DNA of 57,193 nucleotides from Actinomycetota bacterium. GTDB lineage: Bacteria; Actinomycetota; Actinomycetes; S36-B12; UBA5976. The notes beneath the pieces were generated by a model that was not told the DNA's origin, did not search any database, and saw only the letters and a program-made list of their open reading frames with translations. The stretch covers positions 1-57,193 of the forward strand of contig WLPX01000010.1 in the NCBI GenBank assembly GCA_009698575.1. Reading direction: 5' to 3'. Position numbers and translations under genes: made by a program. Each line of letters opens with the position of its first letter. The first letter of the stretch is position 1. Positions 1 to 8,003 of the stretch are shown here, piece after piece.

Positions 1-521
1 AATGCGTTGATACCAATCGAAAGTCCGCTAGCTGCCTTTGCGCCACCAACTGAGTTTGGATCCAAGCCCTTAGAGATTGCATCCATTCGAGCTTCCATGT
101 TGACGGTTGCTGTATTGACTAGAACCGCAGTTACGTCTGCGACTAGGCCACGGCCGTAGTTTGCTGCCGCACCCGAAATTGTTAGGTCCATCGAAAGATC
201 GACCTTGGTTCCACCTGGAATCTGATTCAAAGAAGCAGTTAGTAGAACTGACGCAGCGCCACGACCCTTCTTGTCAGAACCGGAAGCGTCAAGAACCAAG
301 ATGCGCTTTGCGTTATCGCGGCTCTTTACTTCAGCAACACCATCGAATTCCAGCTTTACTGGACCAGCAGAAACTACTACTCCACCTTCGTACTTGTCCT
401 TGGTTACTTCCTTGGACAAGTTTGCACCTGGAATGGATGCTGCTACCTGTGGAATGTCATCGAAAAACTTCCACACTGCGTCAATTGGTTGCTTCACTTC
501 AAATGATTGCGAGATCAGCAT
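1..521 (-). CDS. coxG: CO dehydrogenase subunit G (CoxG, SRPBCC fold), 3' end cut by window edge
   Basis: The first 173 codons are present and the gene runs off the left edge. The protein begins MLISQSFEVKQPIDAVWKFF and continues with a DDIPQVAASIPGA segment, which is the usual opening of CoxG/SRPBCC (polyketide-cyclase-like) proteins. In characterised CO dehydrogenase systems CoxG helps recruit the enzyme to the cytoplasmic membrane so that electrons reach the quinone pool. An AGGAGG ribosome binding site lies 4 bases before the ATG at 521. The gene follows coxL by 43 bases on the same strand, so it is very probably the last visible gene of the cox operon. Further maturation genes (coxD, coxE) may lie beyond the edge, but this cannot be seen. 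Confidence 0.88.
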   Translation of the reverse strand, partial: MLISQSFEVKQPIDAVWKFFDDIPQVAASIPGANLSKEVTKDKYEGGVVVSAGPVKLEFDGVAEVKSRDNAKRILVLDASGSDKKGRGAASVLLTASLNQIPGGTKVDLSMDLTISGAAANYGRGLVADVTAVLVNTATVNMEARMDAISKGLDPNSVGGAKAASGLSIGINA

Positions 522-564
522 GATGCCTCCTTTAGGCCCGAGTTTGCATTAACTGTTTTCACGA

Positions 565-2946
565 TTAGTCGCCCATCTTTACAGGTGGCATACCGCTGAT
601 GTCTTTACCAGTTGTCAGTGCTTCGTAGACACGGTTAGGCATCATTGGCATGTCGATGTTACGAACACCTAGGTGACCCAGTGCATCTACAACGGCGTTA
701 ACGAAAGCAGCTGGACCGGCAACGGTTGCGCATTCGCCAACACCCTTGGCACCAATTGGGTGATGCGGACAAGGTGTAACCACTTCGTGAAGCTCGAAGC
801 CTGGAGTTTCCCAAGCTGTTGGCAACAAGTAGTCCATGTAGTTGGAGCCGATGCAGTTACCTTCGTCATCGTAAGTCTGGTACTGCATGCTTGCCATTGC
901 GTAAGCCTCAGTTAGACCACCCATGATTTGTCCTTCGACAACCATTGGGTTGATACGAACGCCACAGTCATCGACTGCAACAACCTTTAGAACATCCCAT
1001 ACGCCAGTTTCAGCATCTACTTCAACCTTTACGAAGTAGGCGGCAAACGGCCAAGTTAAGTTCGGTGGATCGTAGTAAGCGTTGTTCTCTAAGCCTGGCT
1101 CCATACCATCTGGCATGTTGCTGTAAGCAGCAAGTGCACAATCCTGAATCGTTACGCCACGCTCTTTGTTTGAGCGAACGTAGAAGCGACCCAACTCCCA
1201 CTCGATATCTTCTTCAGATACTTCGAGTAAGTGAGCTGCAATCTTGCGTGCCTTGGCACGAATCTTGCGAGCAACCATTGCAACTGCAGCGCCGGCAACT
1301 GGAGTACTACGTGATGCATAAGTTCCCATACCAAACGGTGCGGTATCGGTATCGCCTTCTTCGACTGTTACGTCATCAGCTGGAATACCTAGTTCGTGAG
1401 CGACAATCTGTGCCCAAGTTGTTTGGTGACCCTGACCTTGGTTCATGGCGCCGGTACGCAAGATTGCCTTACCGGTCATGTGAACGCGAAGTTCAGCGGA
1501 GTCAAACATCTTGATACCGAGGATGTCGTATTCACGACTGTTGCCTGCGCCCAAAGGCTCAGTCATCGTCGAGATTCCGATACCTAGCAACTTGCCACGA
1601 GAACGAGCTTCGGCTTGTTCTGCCTTGTAGTTGTCATAACCAATTGCCTTCATGCCTATGTCTAGGCACTTACCGTACTGACCCGAGTCGGTTAGGAAAC
1701 CGAAGGCAGTGCGGTAAGGGAACATGTCATCTTTGACCAAGTTCATGCGGCGGAACTCAGCTTGATCCATTCCTAGATCATTAGCTGCCGCGTGAACCAT
1801 GCGCTCTTGGAAGAACATGGCTTCGGTTACTCGGAATGAGCAACGGTATGCAACGCCACCTGGTGCTTTGTTGGTGTAGTAACCAACAGATTCAAGGTGA
1901 GCAGCTGGCACGTCGTAGCAAGCAAATGCAGAGTGCATCAGACCAATCTTGAACTTGGAAGGCTGAGCATCTGCGTAGAAAGCGCCGTGATCTGAGATCG
2001 TCTTCATGCGCATACCTAGCATCTTGCCGTCCTTGCGAAGCGCCATTTCACCCTGAAGGTAAACGTCGCGACCAAAGCCAGTTGAGATCAAGTTTCCGGT
2101 CTTATCTTCAATCCACTTAACTGGAACTTCAGTCAAGATCGAAGCCAAGATCGAGATTACATAACCTGGGTAAATCGGCACCTTGTTACCAAAGCCACCA
2201 CCCAAGTCTGGTGAAACGATGCGGATCATGTGTTCTGGAAGTTCCGCAACCATTGCTACCGCAGCGCGCACAATGTGCGGAGCCTGGGAAGTCATGTAAA
2301 CGGTTAGCTTGCCAGTTGCGCGGTTGAAGTCTGCGATCGAACCACAGGTTTCCATTGGAGATGGATGTGAACGTGGGTAGTGCAATTCCATCTTGGAAAT
2401 AACATCTGCCTCAGCGAAAGCCTTGTCAGTTGCAGCCTTGTCGCCAATTTCCCAATCGAAGATCTTGTTTCCTGGCTGGTTTTCCTTATCGTCGCGAATT
2501 ACTTCGGATCCGGATTCCATTGCCTGGAATGGGTTAACGATTACTGGAAGTTGTTCATACTCAACAACGATTGCCTGACAGGCATCTTTTGCGATGTATG
2601 GATCATCAGCAATAACTGCGGCAACTTCTTGACCCTGGAAACGGACCTTGTCAGTTGCTAGTACTGCTTGAGTGTCATAAGACAGTGTCGGCATCCAGGC
2701 AAGGTTACGAGCTGCCATCATTTCGCCAGTTAGAACTAAGCGAACACCTGGAATGTCGTAGGCCTTGCTGACATCGATTGACTTGATGCGAGCGTGAGCT
2801 ACTGGACTACGAAGTAGTTCCATGTGAAGCATGCCCGGCAACACGATGTCATCGACATAGTTACCTTTTCCGCGGATGAAGCGGTTGTCTTCGACGCGAC
2901 GACGACTAGCGCCTAGTCCGCCAATTTTGATTTCATCTAATGCCAT
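565..2946 (-). CDS. coxL: Aerobic carbon monoxide dehydrogenase large subunit, form I (molybdenum-copper catalytic subunit)
   Basis: A 793-residue protein of the xanthine dehydrogenase family, close to the usual CoxL length. It carries the active-site loop AYRCSFR at residues 366-372, with Cys369 as the expected ligand to the Mo-Cu centre. This loop distinguishes true form I CO dehydrogenases from form II relatives, which have AYRGAGR. Other family signatures visible are GGGFGNK near residue 250 and GAKGVGE near residue 750, both used for molybdopterin-cytosine dinucleotide binding. The enzyme oxidises CO with water to CO2 and passes electrons through CoxS and CoxM to the respiratory chain. 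It follows coxS by 15 bases in the canonical M-S-L order. Start is the ATG at 2946. Confidence 0.97.
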   Translation of the reverse strand: MALDEIKIGGLGASRRRVEDNRFIRGKGNYVDDIVLPGMLHMELLRSPVAHARIKSIDVSKAYDIPGVRLVLTGEMMAARNLAWMPTLSYDTQAVLATDKVRFQGQEVAAVIADDPYIAKDACQAIVVEYEQLPVIVNPFQAMESGSEVIRDDKENQPGNKIFDWEIGDKAATDKAFAEADVISKMELHYPRSHPSPMETCGSIADFNRATGKLTVYMTSQAPHIVRAAVAMVAELPEHMIRIVSPDLGGGFGNKVPIYPGYVISILASILTEVPVKWIEDKTGNLISTGFGRDVYLQGEMALRKDGKMLGMRMKTISDHGAFYADAQPSKFKIGLMHSAFACYDVPAAHLESVGYYTNKAPGGVAYRCSFRVTEAMFFQERMVHAAANDLGMDQAEFRRMNLVKDDMFPYRTAFGFLTDSGQYGKCLDIGMKAIGYDNYKAEQAEARSRGKLLGIGISTMTEPLGAGNSREYDILGIKMFDSAELRVHMTGKAILRTGAMNQGQGHQTTWAQIVAHELGIPADDVTVEEGDTDTAPFGMGTYASRSTPVAGAAVAMVARKIRAKARKIAAHLLEVSEEDIEWELGRFYVRSNKERGVTIQDCALAAYSNMPDGMEPGLENNAYYDPPNLTWPFAAYFVKVEVDAETGVWDVLKVVAVDDCGVRINPMVVEGQIMGGLTEAYAMASMQYQTYDDEGNCIGSNYMDYLLPTAWETPGFELHEVVTPCPHHPIGAKGVGECATVAGPAAFVNAVVDALGHLGVRNIDMPMMPNRVYEALTTGKDISGMPPVKMGD

Positions 2947-2961
2947 GACTAAATCCCCAAC

Positions 2962-3489
2962 CTAATTTGATTCCGCGCGCATTTTTTCTGCGGCCCAGAG
3001 AACTGACTTAACGATATTTTGGTAGCCCGTGCAGCGGCATAGGTTGCCGGAAAGTGCCCAGCGAACTTCATCCTCTGTTGGATTGTCGTTCTTATCTAGA
3101 AGCGCCTTGGCTGCAAGCATCATTCCTGGAGTACAGAAACCACAGTGTAGACCGTGCTCTTCTTTGAAGCCTTCTTGAATTGGATGAAGTTCGCTTGCTG
3201 ATGCAAGTCCTTCAACTGTTTCAAGACTGTGACCATCGGCCTGGACCGCAAGCATGGTGCAGGACTTGATTGGACGGCCATCAAACAAGATGGTGCAAGC
3301 ACCACAGTTTGAAGTGTCGCAACCAGTGTGGGTGCCGGTTAGCTTAAGGCCTTGACGTAACAGGTGAGCAAGTAGCAAGCGTGGCTCAACATCGACTGTG
3401 CGATCATCACCATTGACCTTGATTGTTACGCGCCTAGTTGGAACACCTGCTCCGGGTGCTGCTTGTACTTCGTCATACAGACTTGTCAT
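2962..3489 (-). CDS. coxS: Carbon monoxide dehydrogenase small subunit (two [2Fe-2S] clusters)
   Basis: This 175-residue iron-sulfur protein relays electrons from the molybdenum site in CoxL to the FAD in CoxM. The N-terminal plant-type ferredoxin domain has the CDTSNCGAC...C cluster motif, and the C-terminal helical domain has CGFCTPGM and LCRCTGYQNI for the second cluster. All eight expected cysteines can be seen. Two bases separate it from coxM and 15 from coxL, which supports co-transcription and coupled translation. The length is in the normal range (about 160-175). It could be confused with xanthine dehydrogenase small subunits, but the form I CoxL next door settles the assignment. Confidence 0.96.
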   Translation of the reverse strand: MTSLYDEVQAAPGAGVPTRRVTIKVNGDDRTVDVEPRLLLAHLLRQGLKLTGTHTGCDTSNCGACTILFDGRPIKSCTMLAVQADGHSLETVEGLASASELHPIQEGFKEEHGLHCGFCTPGMMLAAKALLDKNDNPTEDEVRWALSGNLCRCTGYQNIVKSVLWAAEKMRAESN

Positions 3490-3491
3490 TA

Positions 3492-4367
3492 TCAGGCTGC
3501 TTTCTGTGATGTGTTTAGAAGTCCAGTAAGAATTCGTTCTACGAAAGTCTTAACAATCTGGCGCTTGTAGTCGGCAGATCCCCGATGATCTGTACGTGGT
3601 TCTGCAACAGCAGCAACTGCTGCTGCAACGGAAGCAATGTTTTCAGCGGTTAGCTTCTTGCCAACAAGTGCTGAAGCTGCCGCGTTTGCATTGATAGTGC
3701 GACCACCAACACCAGCAAGAGCAATACCTGCGTATGCAACAGTGTCGCCCTTCATGTCTAGTGAGACTGCAACTGATGCAGTTGCGAAGTCACCAACGCG
3801 ACGCTCAAGCTTTAGGTAATTGCCAACTCGCACACCCTTTGGTGCTGGGATAACTGCTTCGATTGCAATTTCGTTGAACGCAAGTGTGTTTTGGAATGGA
3901 CCAATTACAAAGTCAGCGATTGGAATATCGCGCTTACCCTTTGGACCCTGGGCAACAATATGGCCACCCAATGCAGTCATTGTGGCGGCCCAGTCTCCTT
4001 GTGGATCTGCGTGACACACAGAGCCCACGAAAGTTCCTCGCGTACGCACGATTGGATCTGCAACTAGTGGAGCTGCAGCTGCAATTGTTGGAATGGCTTT
4101 AGCGATAGCAGGGTTGTCTTCAAGTTCTTCGTGACGACACAATGCGCCAATGTGAACAGTGCCATCTGCATCGACACGGTTGTAATGAAGAGCTTCGATG
4201 CCGTTGATGTCGATCAGCATTTCTGGGGCTGCAAAGCGAAGGCGCATCATTGGCACCAAGCTTTGTCCACCTGCTAATACCTTTGCTTCACCACCGTGAG
4301 CATCAAGAAGCGCTACGGCTTCTTCGACAGTCTTTGGTAATTCATATCCAAAGCGGGAGGGATACAT
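3492..4367 (-). CDS. coxM: Carbon monoxide dehydrogenase medium subunit (FAD-binding)
   Basis: A 291-residue flavoprotein subunit of the CO dehydrogenase heterotrimer. It starts MYPSRFGYELPKTVEEAVAL, and shows the FAD-binding segments AGGQSLVPMMRLR (about residues 32-45) and TRGTFVGSVCHADP (about residues 109-122), which correspond to the AGGQS and TxGG motifs of CoxM/CutM proteins. The second motif reads TRGTFVG rather than the commoner T(I/L)GG. The C-terminal half is the usual CO dehydrogenase flavoprotein C-terminal domain. The gene is first of the M-S-L trio and lies 53 bases downstream of a small unknown gene. It passes electrons from CoxS to the quinone pool. Confidence 0.95.
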   Translation of the reverse strand: MYPSRFGYELPKTVEEAVALLDAHGGEAKVLAGGQSLVPMMRLRFAAPEMLIDINGIEALHYNRVDADGTVHIGALCRHEELEDNPAIAKAIPTIAAAAPLVADPIVRTRGTFVGSVCHADPQGDWAATMTALGGHIVAQGPKGKRDIPIADFVIGPFQNTLAFNEIAIEAVIPAPKGVRVGNYLKLERRVGDFATASVAVSLDMKGDTVAYAGIALAGVGGRTINANAAASALVGKKLTAENIASVAAAVAAVAEPRTDHRGSADYKRQIVKTFVERILTGLLNTSQKAA

Positions 4368-4420
4368 TTGTTTCCTTTCGGTGACTTAAGTTAAGTCAGA
4401 GAGTTTTAAAGCTAAAAAAT

Positions 4421-4648
4421 TTACTTGTTGTCGCGAACAGCAACAGGCATGTCGCTTGCATCTGGATCTGGGCGCACGTCTTGATGTGGTGGCCATGGTC
4501 CTTGCACTGGCTGGCTGGCAACTTTTAAGAACTCAGTGATCTGTGGCCAAGCCCAGATAGTTGGGCTCTTGCCGGTCTTTGGCGCATTTTCGATCAATGC
4601 GTAGAAGCGCGGATTGCCGCGTTCTTGACCTGTGGATTCAACTGCCAT
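4421..4648 (-). CDS. Small unknown protein inside the cox operon (about 75 residues)
   Basis: A small charged protein with a proline- and tryptophan-rich middle (TIWAWPQITEF, then QGPWPPHQDVRPDPDA). I do not recognise a family. I prefer the ATG at 4648 because a GGGGAG ribosome binding site lies just upstream. An in-frame ATG at 4669 would add seven residues. There is no signal peptide or membrane segment and no cysteine pattern. It lies between the XdhC-like gene (125-146 bases upstream, depending on start) and coxM (53 bases downstream), all on the same strand. It is therefore probably transcribed with the CO dehydrogenase subunits. Function cannot be stated; a role as an accessory or regulatory peptide of the enzyme is only a guess from position. 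Confidence 0.65.
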   Translation of the reverse strand: MAVESTGQERGNPRFYALIENAPKTGKSPTIWAWPQITEFLKVASQPVQGPWPPHQDVRPDPDASDMPVAVRDNK

Positions 4649-4794
4649 TTTTAAGGCTCCCCTATTCATTCCAATGAAGGTGTGGGGTCGAACTTAACAC
4701 CGTAATGGGCCCGTCGCAATAAGAAAGGCGAAATAGTTATCGGTGGCGAAATTGTCGAAATATCTCAAAATGTGAACAAATTGAAGAGGATTGC

Positions 4795-5688
4795 CTAGTT
4801 ACTCTTTAGTACGGAAATTGCCTGGGCAATTACCGAAATTGCGATTTCAGCAGGTGAAGAAGCGCCAATATCAATTCCAGCGGGCCCGTGGACTCGGGAT
4901 AAGTCGGTTACTTCTTGGTAGGCAAGCCAATCTGCGCGATCCTGTTGCTTTTGTGTTGAACCTAAAGCGCCTATATATCCCGCATCTCCCTCAAGGGCTG
5001 CCCCTAGATTTCGACTCGAAACCTCTACTTCATGGCCCATGATTACTGCGGCATCAAGAGGTGAGAGCGAGGCAAGCAAGCCAATAGCTAGGTCGTTACG
5101 CATTACTACTGAGACATTCCAACCAAGCGTGGTGCCCAAGTTGGCAATAGCTTCAGCAACTGGGCCCTGGCCAGCAACAACTAGCCGAGTTACTGGGAAA
5201 AGCACGGAAATTACTCGATCAGGGTGGATTTCATAGGCCGTAGCCCCTTTTGCAAATAATTCAGAAGTTTCAGGGTCCGCGGTAGCGATCGATGACTCAT
5301 CGAATACATCGACTCGAGTAACTTCGTCTTGGTCCAAATGGGCAACGATTGCGACCGGAATCCGGTCAATCATGGCGGGCCAGGTGTCAGGATCGAAGTG
5401 ATCTGCCGGAATAACAAGGAATTGTGCGTTTGTGCCCGTTGGGATGCCCGAGATCGTGGCTTCAAACTCATTTACTGTGACATTTAGTAGCCGGCCAGTT
5501 GGAAGTTTGCGATTTGAGTAGTCAGACATCACGCCATCAAATGCGCCATCGAAGATCTTGCCAATTCGGCCGCCGCCAGGAGTGAGCGCCAAGGCATGCA
5601 CTCCGTTATTAGGCGAAACCAACCAGGCAATCTCAGCGCGGGTCTTGGACCTTACGCAGGCGTTAACACTTAAGGCGATGTCATACAT
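4795..5688 (-). CDS. XdhC/CoxI-family molybdenum cofactor insertion factor
   Basis: A 297-residue protein of the XdhC/CoxI family, whose members bind and modify the molybdenum cofactor (for example its sulfuration) before insertion into xanthine or CO dehydrogenases. The C-terminal half holds the family hallmarks: a Rossmann-type strand (RLVVAGQGPVAEAIA, about residues 167-181), YIGALGSTQKQQDR, and the terminal signature SRVHGPAGIDIGASSPAEIA. The gene lies directly upstream of the cox genes on the same strand. A -10-like TATACT sits 6 bases before the ATG and no ribosome binding site is visible, which suggests a leaderless transcript and a promoter for the whole operon here. Confidence 0.88.
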   Translation of the reverse strand: MYDIALSVNACVRSKTRAEIAWLVSPNNGVHALALTPGGGRIGKIFDGAFDGVMSDYSNRKLPTGRLLNVTVNEFEATISGIPTGTNAQFLVIPADHFDPDTWPAMIDRIPVAIVAHLDQDEVTRVDVFDESSIATADPETSELFAKGATAYEIHPDRVISVLFPVTRLVVAGQGPVAEAIANLGTTLGWNVSVVMRNDLAIGLLASLSPLDAAVIMGHEVEVSSRNLGAALEGDAGYIGALGSTQKQQDRADWLAYQEVTDLSRVHGPAGIDIGASSPAEIAISVIAQAISVLKSN

Positions 5689-5694
5689 GGTGAA

Positions 5695-5725
5695 AGTATA
5701 GATGTCCTTTGAACAAGTTGGTCGA
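5695..5725 (-). promoter_or_regulatory. Candidate promoter of the xdhC-cox operon, leaderless type
   Basis: On the minus strand TATACT (5700-5695) is a good -10 box. TCGACC (5725-5720) is a weaker -35 at a 19-base spacing. Only 6 bases separate the -10 box from the ATG at 5688, so transcription would start at or next to the start codon. The absence of a ribosome binding site fits this. Confidence 0.42.
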
Positions 5726-5735
5726 GTGAATATGT

Positions 5736-6701
5736 TTAAGGACGGTGCGGCATGATCGCGTCAACTGGGATGTGACCAAAGCGTCCCTTTTGATAATCCT
5801 CCATGGCCTGCATCACTTCTTCTTTAGTGCTCATCACAAACGGTCCGTATTGGAAGACCTGTTCGCGAAGTGCGACGCCACCGATTAGGAAAATGTCTAG
5901 GCCATCATGGCGCGATTCTTGAATTTGATTCGCCTGAATTGAAATGAAATCACCATTTACCAAAACTGCCATCTGGCCAGTTTGGATTGGATTGTTAGCA
6001 GGTCCTACTGTTCCAGAGCCACTAAGTACATATGCCAAAGCATTGAAATCGCTGCGCCATGGAATTTCTGCGCGCGCACCTGGCGCAATCGTCACGTGAG
6101 TAATTGTGATCGGGGTGTGTGAAATTCCAGGACCGGAATGATCTTCGATCTGTCCGGCAAGTACGCGGATCAATGCGCCACCATCTTGAGTCGTAACCAT
6201 TGCGGAGTCTTGACCTTGCAAGTCTTGGTAGGCAGGCTGAATTCGCTTCTTTTCTTTTGGCAAGTTAATCCAAAGCTGTACGCCGTGGAATGTACCGCCA
6301 GACATAACTAAATCTTCTGGTGGAGTTTCAATGTGCAAGATGCCGTCGCCGGCAGTCATGTACTGAGTGCCACCTTCTTTGATAGTGCCACCACCACCGT
6401 GTGAATCTTGATGCAGGAAGCGACCGTCCATTAAGTAAGTGAAAGTTTCAAAACCGCGATGTGGATGCCAAGGTGTTCCCTTTGGTTCACCCGGTAAGTA
6501 TTCAACTTCGCCCATTTGATCCATGTGAATGAATGGATCAAGGTCTGCATTAGGAATTCCAGCAAAAGCGCGTCGCACTGGGAAGCCTTCGCCTTCATAT
6601 GCCTGCGGTGCATTAGTGATCATCTTTACTGAACGTGGCTGCGCGCCAGGGGCAACAAAAACTCTGGGCAAAGTCAGGGTGTCTGCGGTAATAGCTGGCA
6701 T
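5736..6701 (-). CDS. Pirin family protein (cupin-type iron protein, possible quercetinase-like activity)
   Basis: A 321-residue pirin with two cupin domains. The N-terminal domain shows the metal-ligand segment HPHRGFETFTYLMDG, followed by HQDSHGGGGTIKEGG and AGDGILHIETPP, matching the three histidines and one glutamate that bind iron in pirins. Bacterial pirins are variously reported as quercetin 2,3-dioxygenases and redox-responsive regulators; which applies here is not known. The ribosome binding site AGGAG lies 6 bases before the ATG. A 26-bp perfect-arm palindrome sits between the -10 box and the ribosome binding site, so expression is probably controlled by a repressor. The gene lies upstream of the xdhC-cox operon on the same strand but probably has its own promoter. 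Confidence 0.93.
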   Translation of the reverse strand: MPAITADTLTLPRVFVAPGAQPRSVKMITNAPQAYEGEGFPVRRAFAGIPNADLDPFIHMDQMGEVEYLPGEPKGTPWHPHRGFETFTYLMDGRFLHQDSHGGGGTIKEGGTQYMTAGDGILHIETPPEDLVMSGGTFHGVQLWINLPKEKKRIQPAYQDLQGQDSAMVTTQDGGALIRVLAGQIEDHSGPGISHTPITITHVTIAPGARAEIPWRSDFNALAYVLSGSGTVGPANNPIQTGQMAVLVNGDFISIQANQIQESRHDGLDIFLIGGVALREQVFQYGPFVMSTKEEVMQAMEDYQKGRFGHIPVDAIMPHRP

Positions 6702-6714
6702 AGCGATCTCCTAA

Positions 6715-6740
6715 GGCTTAGTTGAATGTTCAACTAAGCC
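6715..6740 (-). promoter_or_regulatory. Palindromic operator upstream of the pirin gene
   Basis: A perfect inverted repeat with two 12-base arms, GGCTTAGTTGAA and TTCAACTAAGCC, separated by TG. It occupies the space from just downstream of the -10 box to just before the ribosome binding site of the pirin gene, where a bound repressor would block transcription. The core TTGAA-TG-TTCAA resembles sites bound by MarR-family regulators, but the regulator is not encoded next to it. Confidence 0.72.
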
Positions 6741-6741
6741 A

Positions 6742-6770
6742 ATTCTAGGCACGGGATTGGAAAAACGCAA
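6742..6770 (-). promoter_or_regulatory. Promoter of the pirin gene
   Basis: On the minus strand TTGCGT (6770-6765) and TAGAAT (6747-6742) form -35 and -10 boxes with an ideal 17-base spacing. The predicted transcription start lies inside the adjacent 26-bp palindrome. Confidence 0.6.
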
Positions 6771-6831
6771 CCGCTTAGAGCGACGAAAATCGATAACCTA
6801 AAGCCCTAGAACTACTGCAGTAGGAGTCTCA

Positions 6832-7215
6832 ATGGAGCCAATCGTTCGTCGTTTATCCGAAGGTGACTGGTCCGGTTGGCCAGACGATCAAGTTGCTGCG
6901 CGCGGCAAAGTGACCTGGAAAGCGCTGCAAGGCGTCAATGATGACGAAGAAACCGACATGGTTCTGGGCGTAGCTCGGGTGTTCAAAGATGAATCCCTTG
7001 AAGCGCATCGCCATCTGCAGCCGGAGACTTACTACGTACTTAGTGGCAAAGGCAAAGTAACTATTGAACACGTGGAATACGACGTGGAAGCAGACACCAT
7101 GGTTTACATCCCAGGCGATGCTTTGCATCAAATAAATAATTACGGCGACGAACCGCTTCGAATTCTTTACTTATTTGCCACGCCACATTTCGCGGACGTT
7201 ATTTACAAGTTTTAG
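6832..7215 (+). CDS. Single-domain cupin protein
   Basis: A 127-residue cupin. The two cupin motifs are visible: HRHLQPETYYVLSGKGKV (about residues 61-78) and PGDALHQINNYGDEPLRILY (about residues 100-119), with histidine and glutamate residues suited to binding one divalent metal. Such stand-alone cupins act as isomerases, dioxygenases, epimerases or small-molecule sensors, and the sequence does not say which. A TAGGAG ribosome binding site precedes the ATG. It is divergent from the pirin gene and shares its intergenic region. It converges on the class II aldolase gene with only 5 bases between the two stops, and no terminator is visible there. Confidence 0.82.
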   Translation: MEPIVRRLSEGDWSGWPDDQVAARGKVTWKALQGVNDDEETDMVLGVARVFKDESLEAHRHLQPETYYVLSGKGKVTIEHVEYDVEADTMVYIPGDALHQINNYGDEPLRILYLFATPHFADVIYKF

Positions 7216-7220
7216 TTAGC

Positions 7221-8000
7221 TTAAGCAGCGTAGTCAGGCTGGGTGCGATCGAGCATTCGCTTTAGCGCCGCAAAATGCAAATCAATTCGGCTGTACCCAT
7301 CAAGATGCGTTGAATCTTTGAATTGCTCAACGGTCATGTCCACGATATCTTTTGGAACTTCTCGAATTGACTGACCAGTTGATTGCGCCAAAACCTGAAC
7401 TTCAGCAGTGCGCTCAAAGAAATACAGATGATGGAATGCTTCGGCAACCGTTGCACCCGTGGTCACAATGCCGTGATTGCGAAGTAACAGGATGGTTTTA
7501 TCCCCTAGCGCGCGAGTCATGCGCTCACCTTCGGATCGATCTAGTGCAAGTCCGTTGTAATCGCAGTCGTAGAAAACATCATCGCGATATCCAAGTGCGT
7601 TTTGGCTAGCCATAACTAGATCTGGCTCATCTAACATTGCTAACGCTGTGGCATAAGGCATGTGGGTGTGTAGAACAGCGCGAAGCTTTCGAGCACTGCC
7701 ATGCATTGGCGCGTGAATAAAGAATGCAGTTTCTTCGACTAGGCCGCTACCTTCATAAACGGTGCCATCCAAGTCAACAATCATGAAATCACTGGCTTGC
7801 ATTTCTGACCAGTGCAAACCAAATGGCGCCAGGAAGAATCGATCTTCGTAGCCTGGAACTAACAAAGTGAAGTGATTGTCGATACCTTCATGGAACCCAT
7901 AAAAAACTGCTAATCGATGAGCCGCAGCTAAATCAATGCGGGCCTGGCGAATTGGATCTGGATCAACCCGCAACATTTCATCTGGTGAAGTTAGCGACAT
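7221..8000 (-). CDS. Class II aldolase/adducin domain protein
   Basis: A 259-residue zinc-dependent aldolase-type protein, related to L-fuculose-phosphate aldolases and decarboxylases such as those acting on hydroxy-keto acids. The metal-binding histidines are in VLHTHMPYATAL (about residues 109-120) and LRNHGIVTTG (about residues 172-181), and an acidic residue for catalysis is present in the N-terminal third. It is the last gene of a tight operon with a ureohydrolase (3-base gap) and a cupin. The substrate is not known; the context suggests an aldehyde or hydroxyacid intermediate derived from a guanidino compound, but this is inference. Confidence 0.88.
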   Translation of the reverse strand: MSLTSPDEMLRVDPDPIRQARIDLAAAHRLAVFYGFHEGIDNHFTLLVPGYEDRFFLAPFGLHWSEMQASDFMIVDLDGTVYEGSGLVEETAFFIHAPMHGSARKLRAVLHTHMPYATALAMLDEPDLVMASQNALGYRDDVFYDCDYNGLALDRSEGERMTRALGDKTILLLRNHGIVTTGATVAEAFHHLYFFERTAEVQVLAQSTGQSIREVPKDIVDMTVEQFKDSTHLDGYSRIDLHFAALKRMLDRTQPDYAA

Positions 8001-8003
8001 GGC

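Noticed and set aside
1065..1514. A 149-codon open frame on the plus strand inside coxL, and many similar frames opposite other genes
   Set aside because: They lie wholly within well-supported genes on the other strand and their translations look like shadow frames, without known domains or ribosome binding sites.
4670..4794. Possible CRP/FNR-like site upstream of the small cox-operon gene
   Set aside because: The TTGTTCACA-like half has no matching second half at the required spacing.
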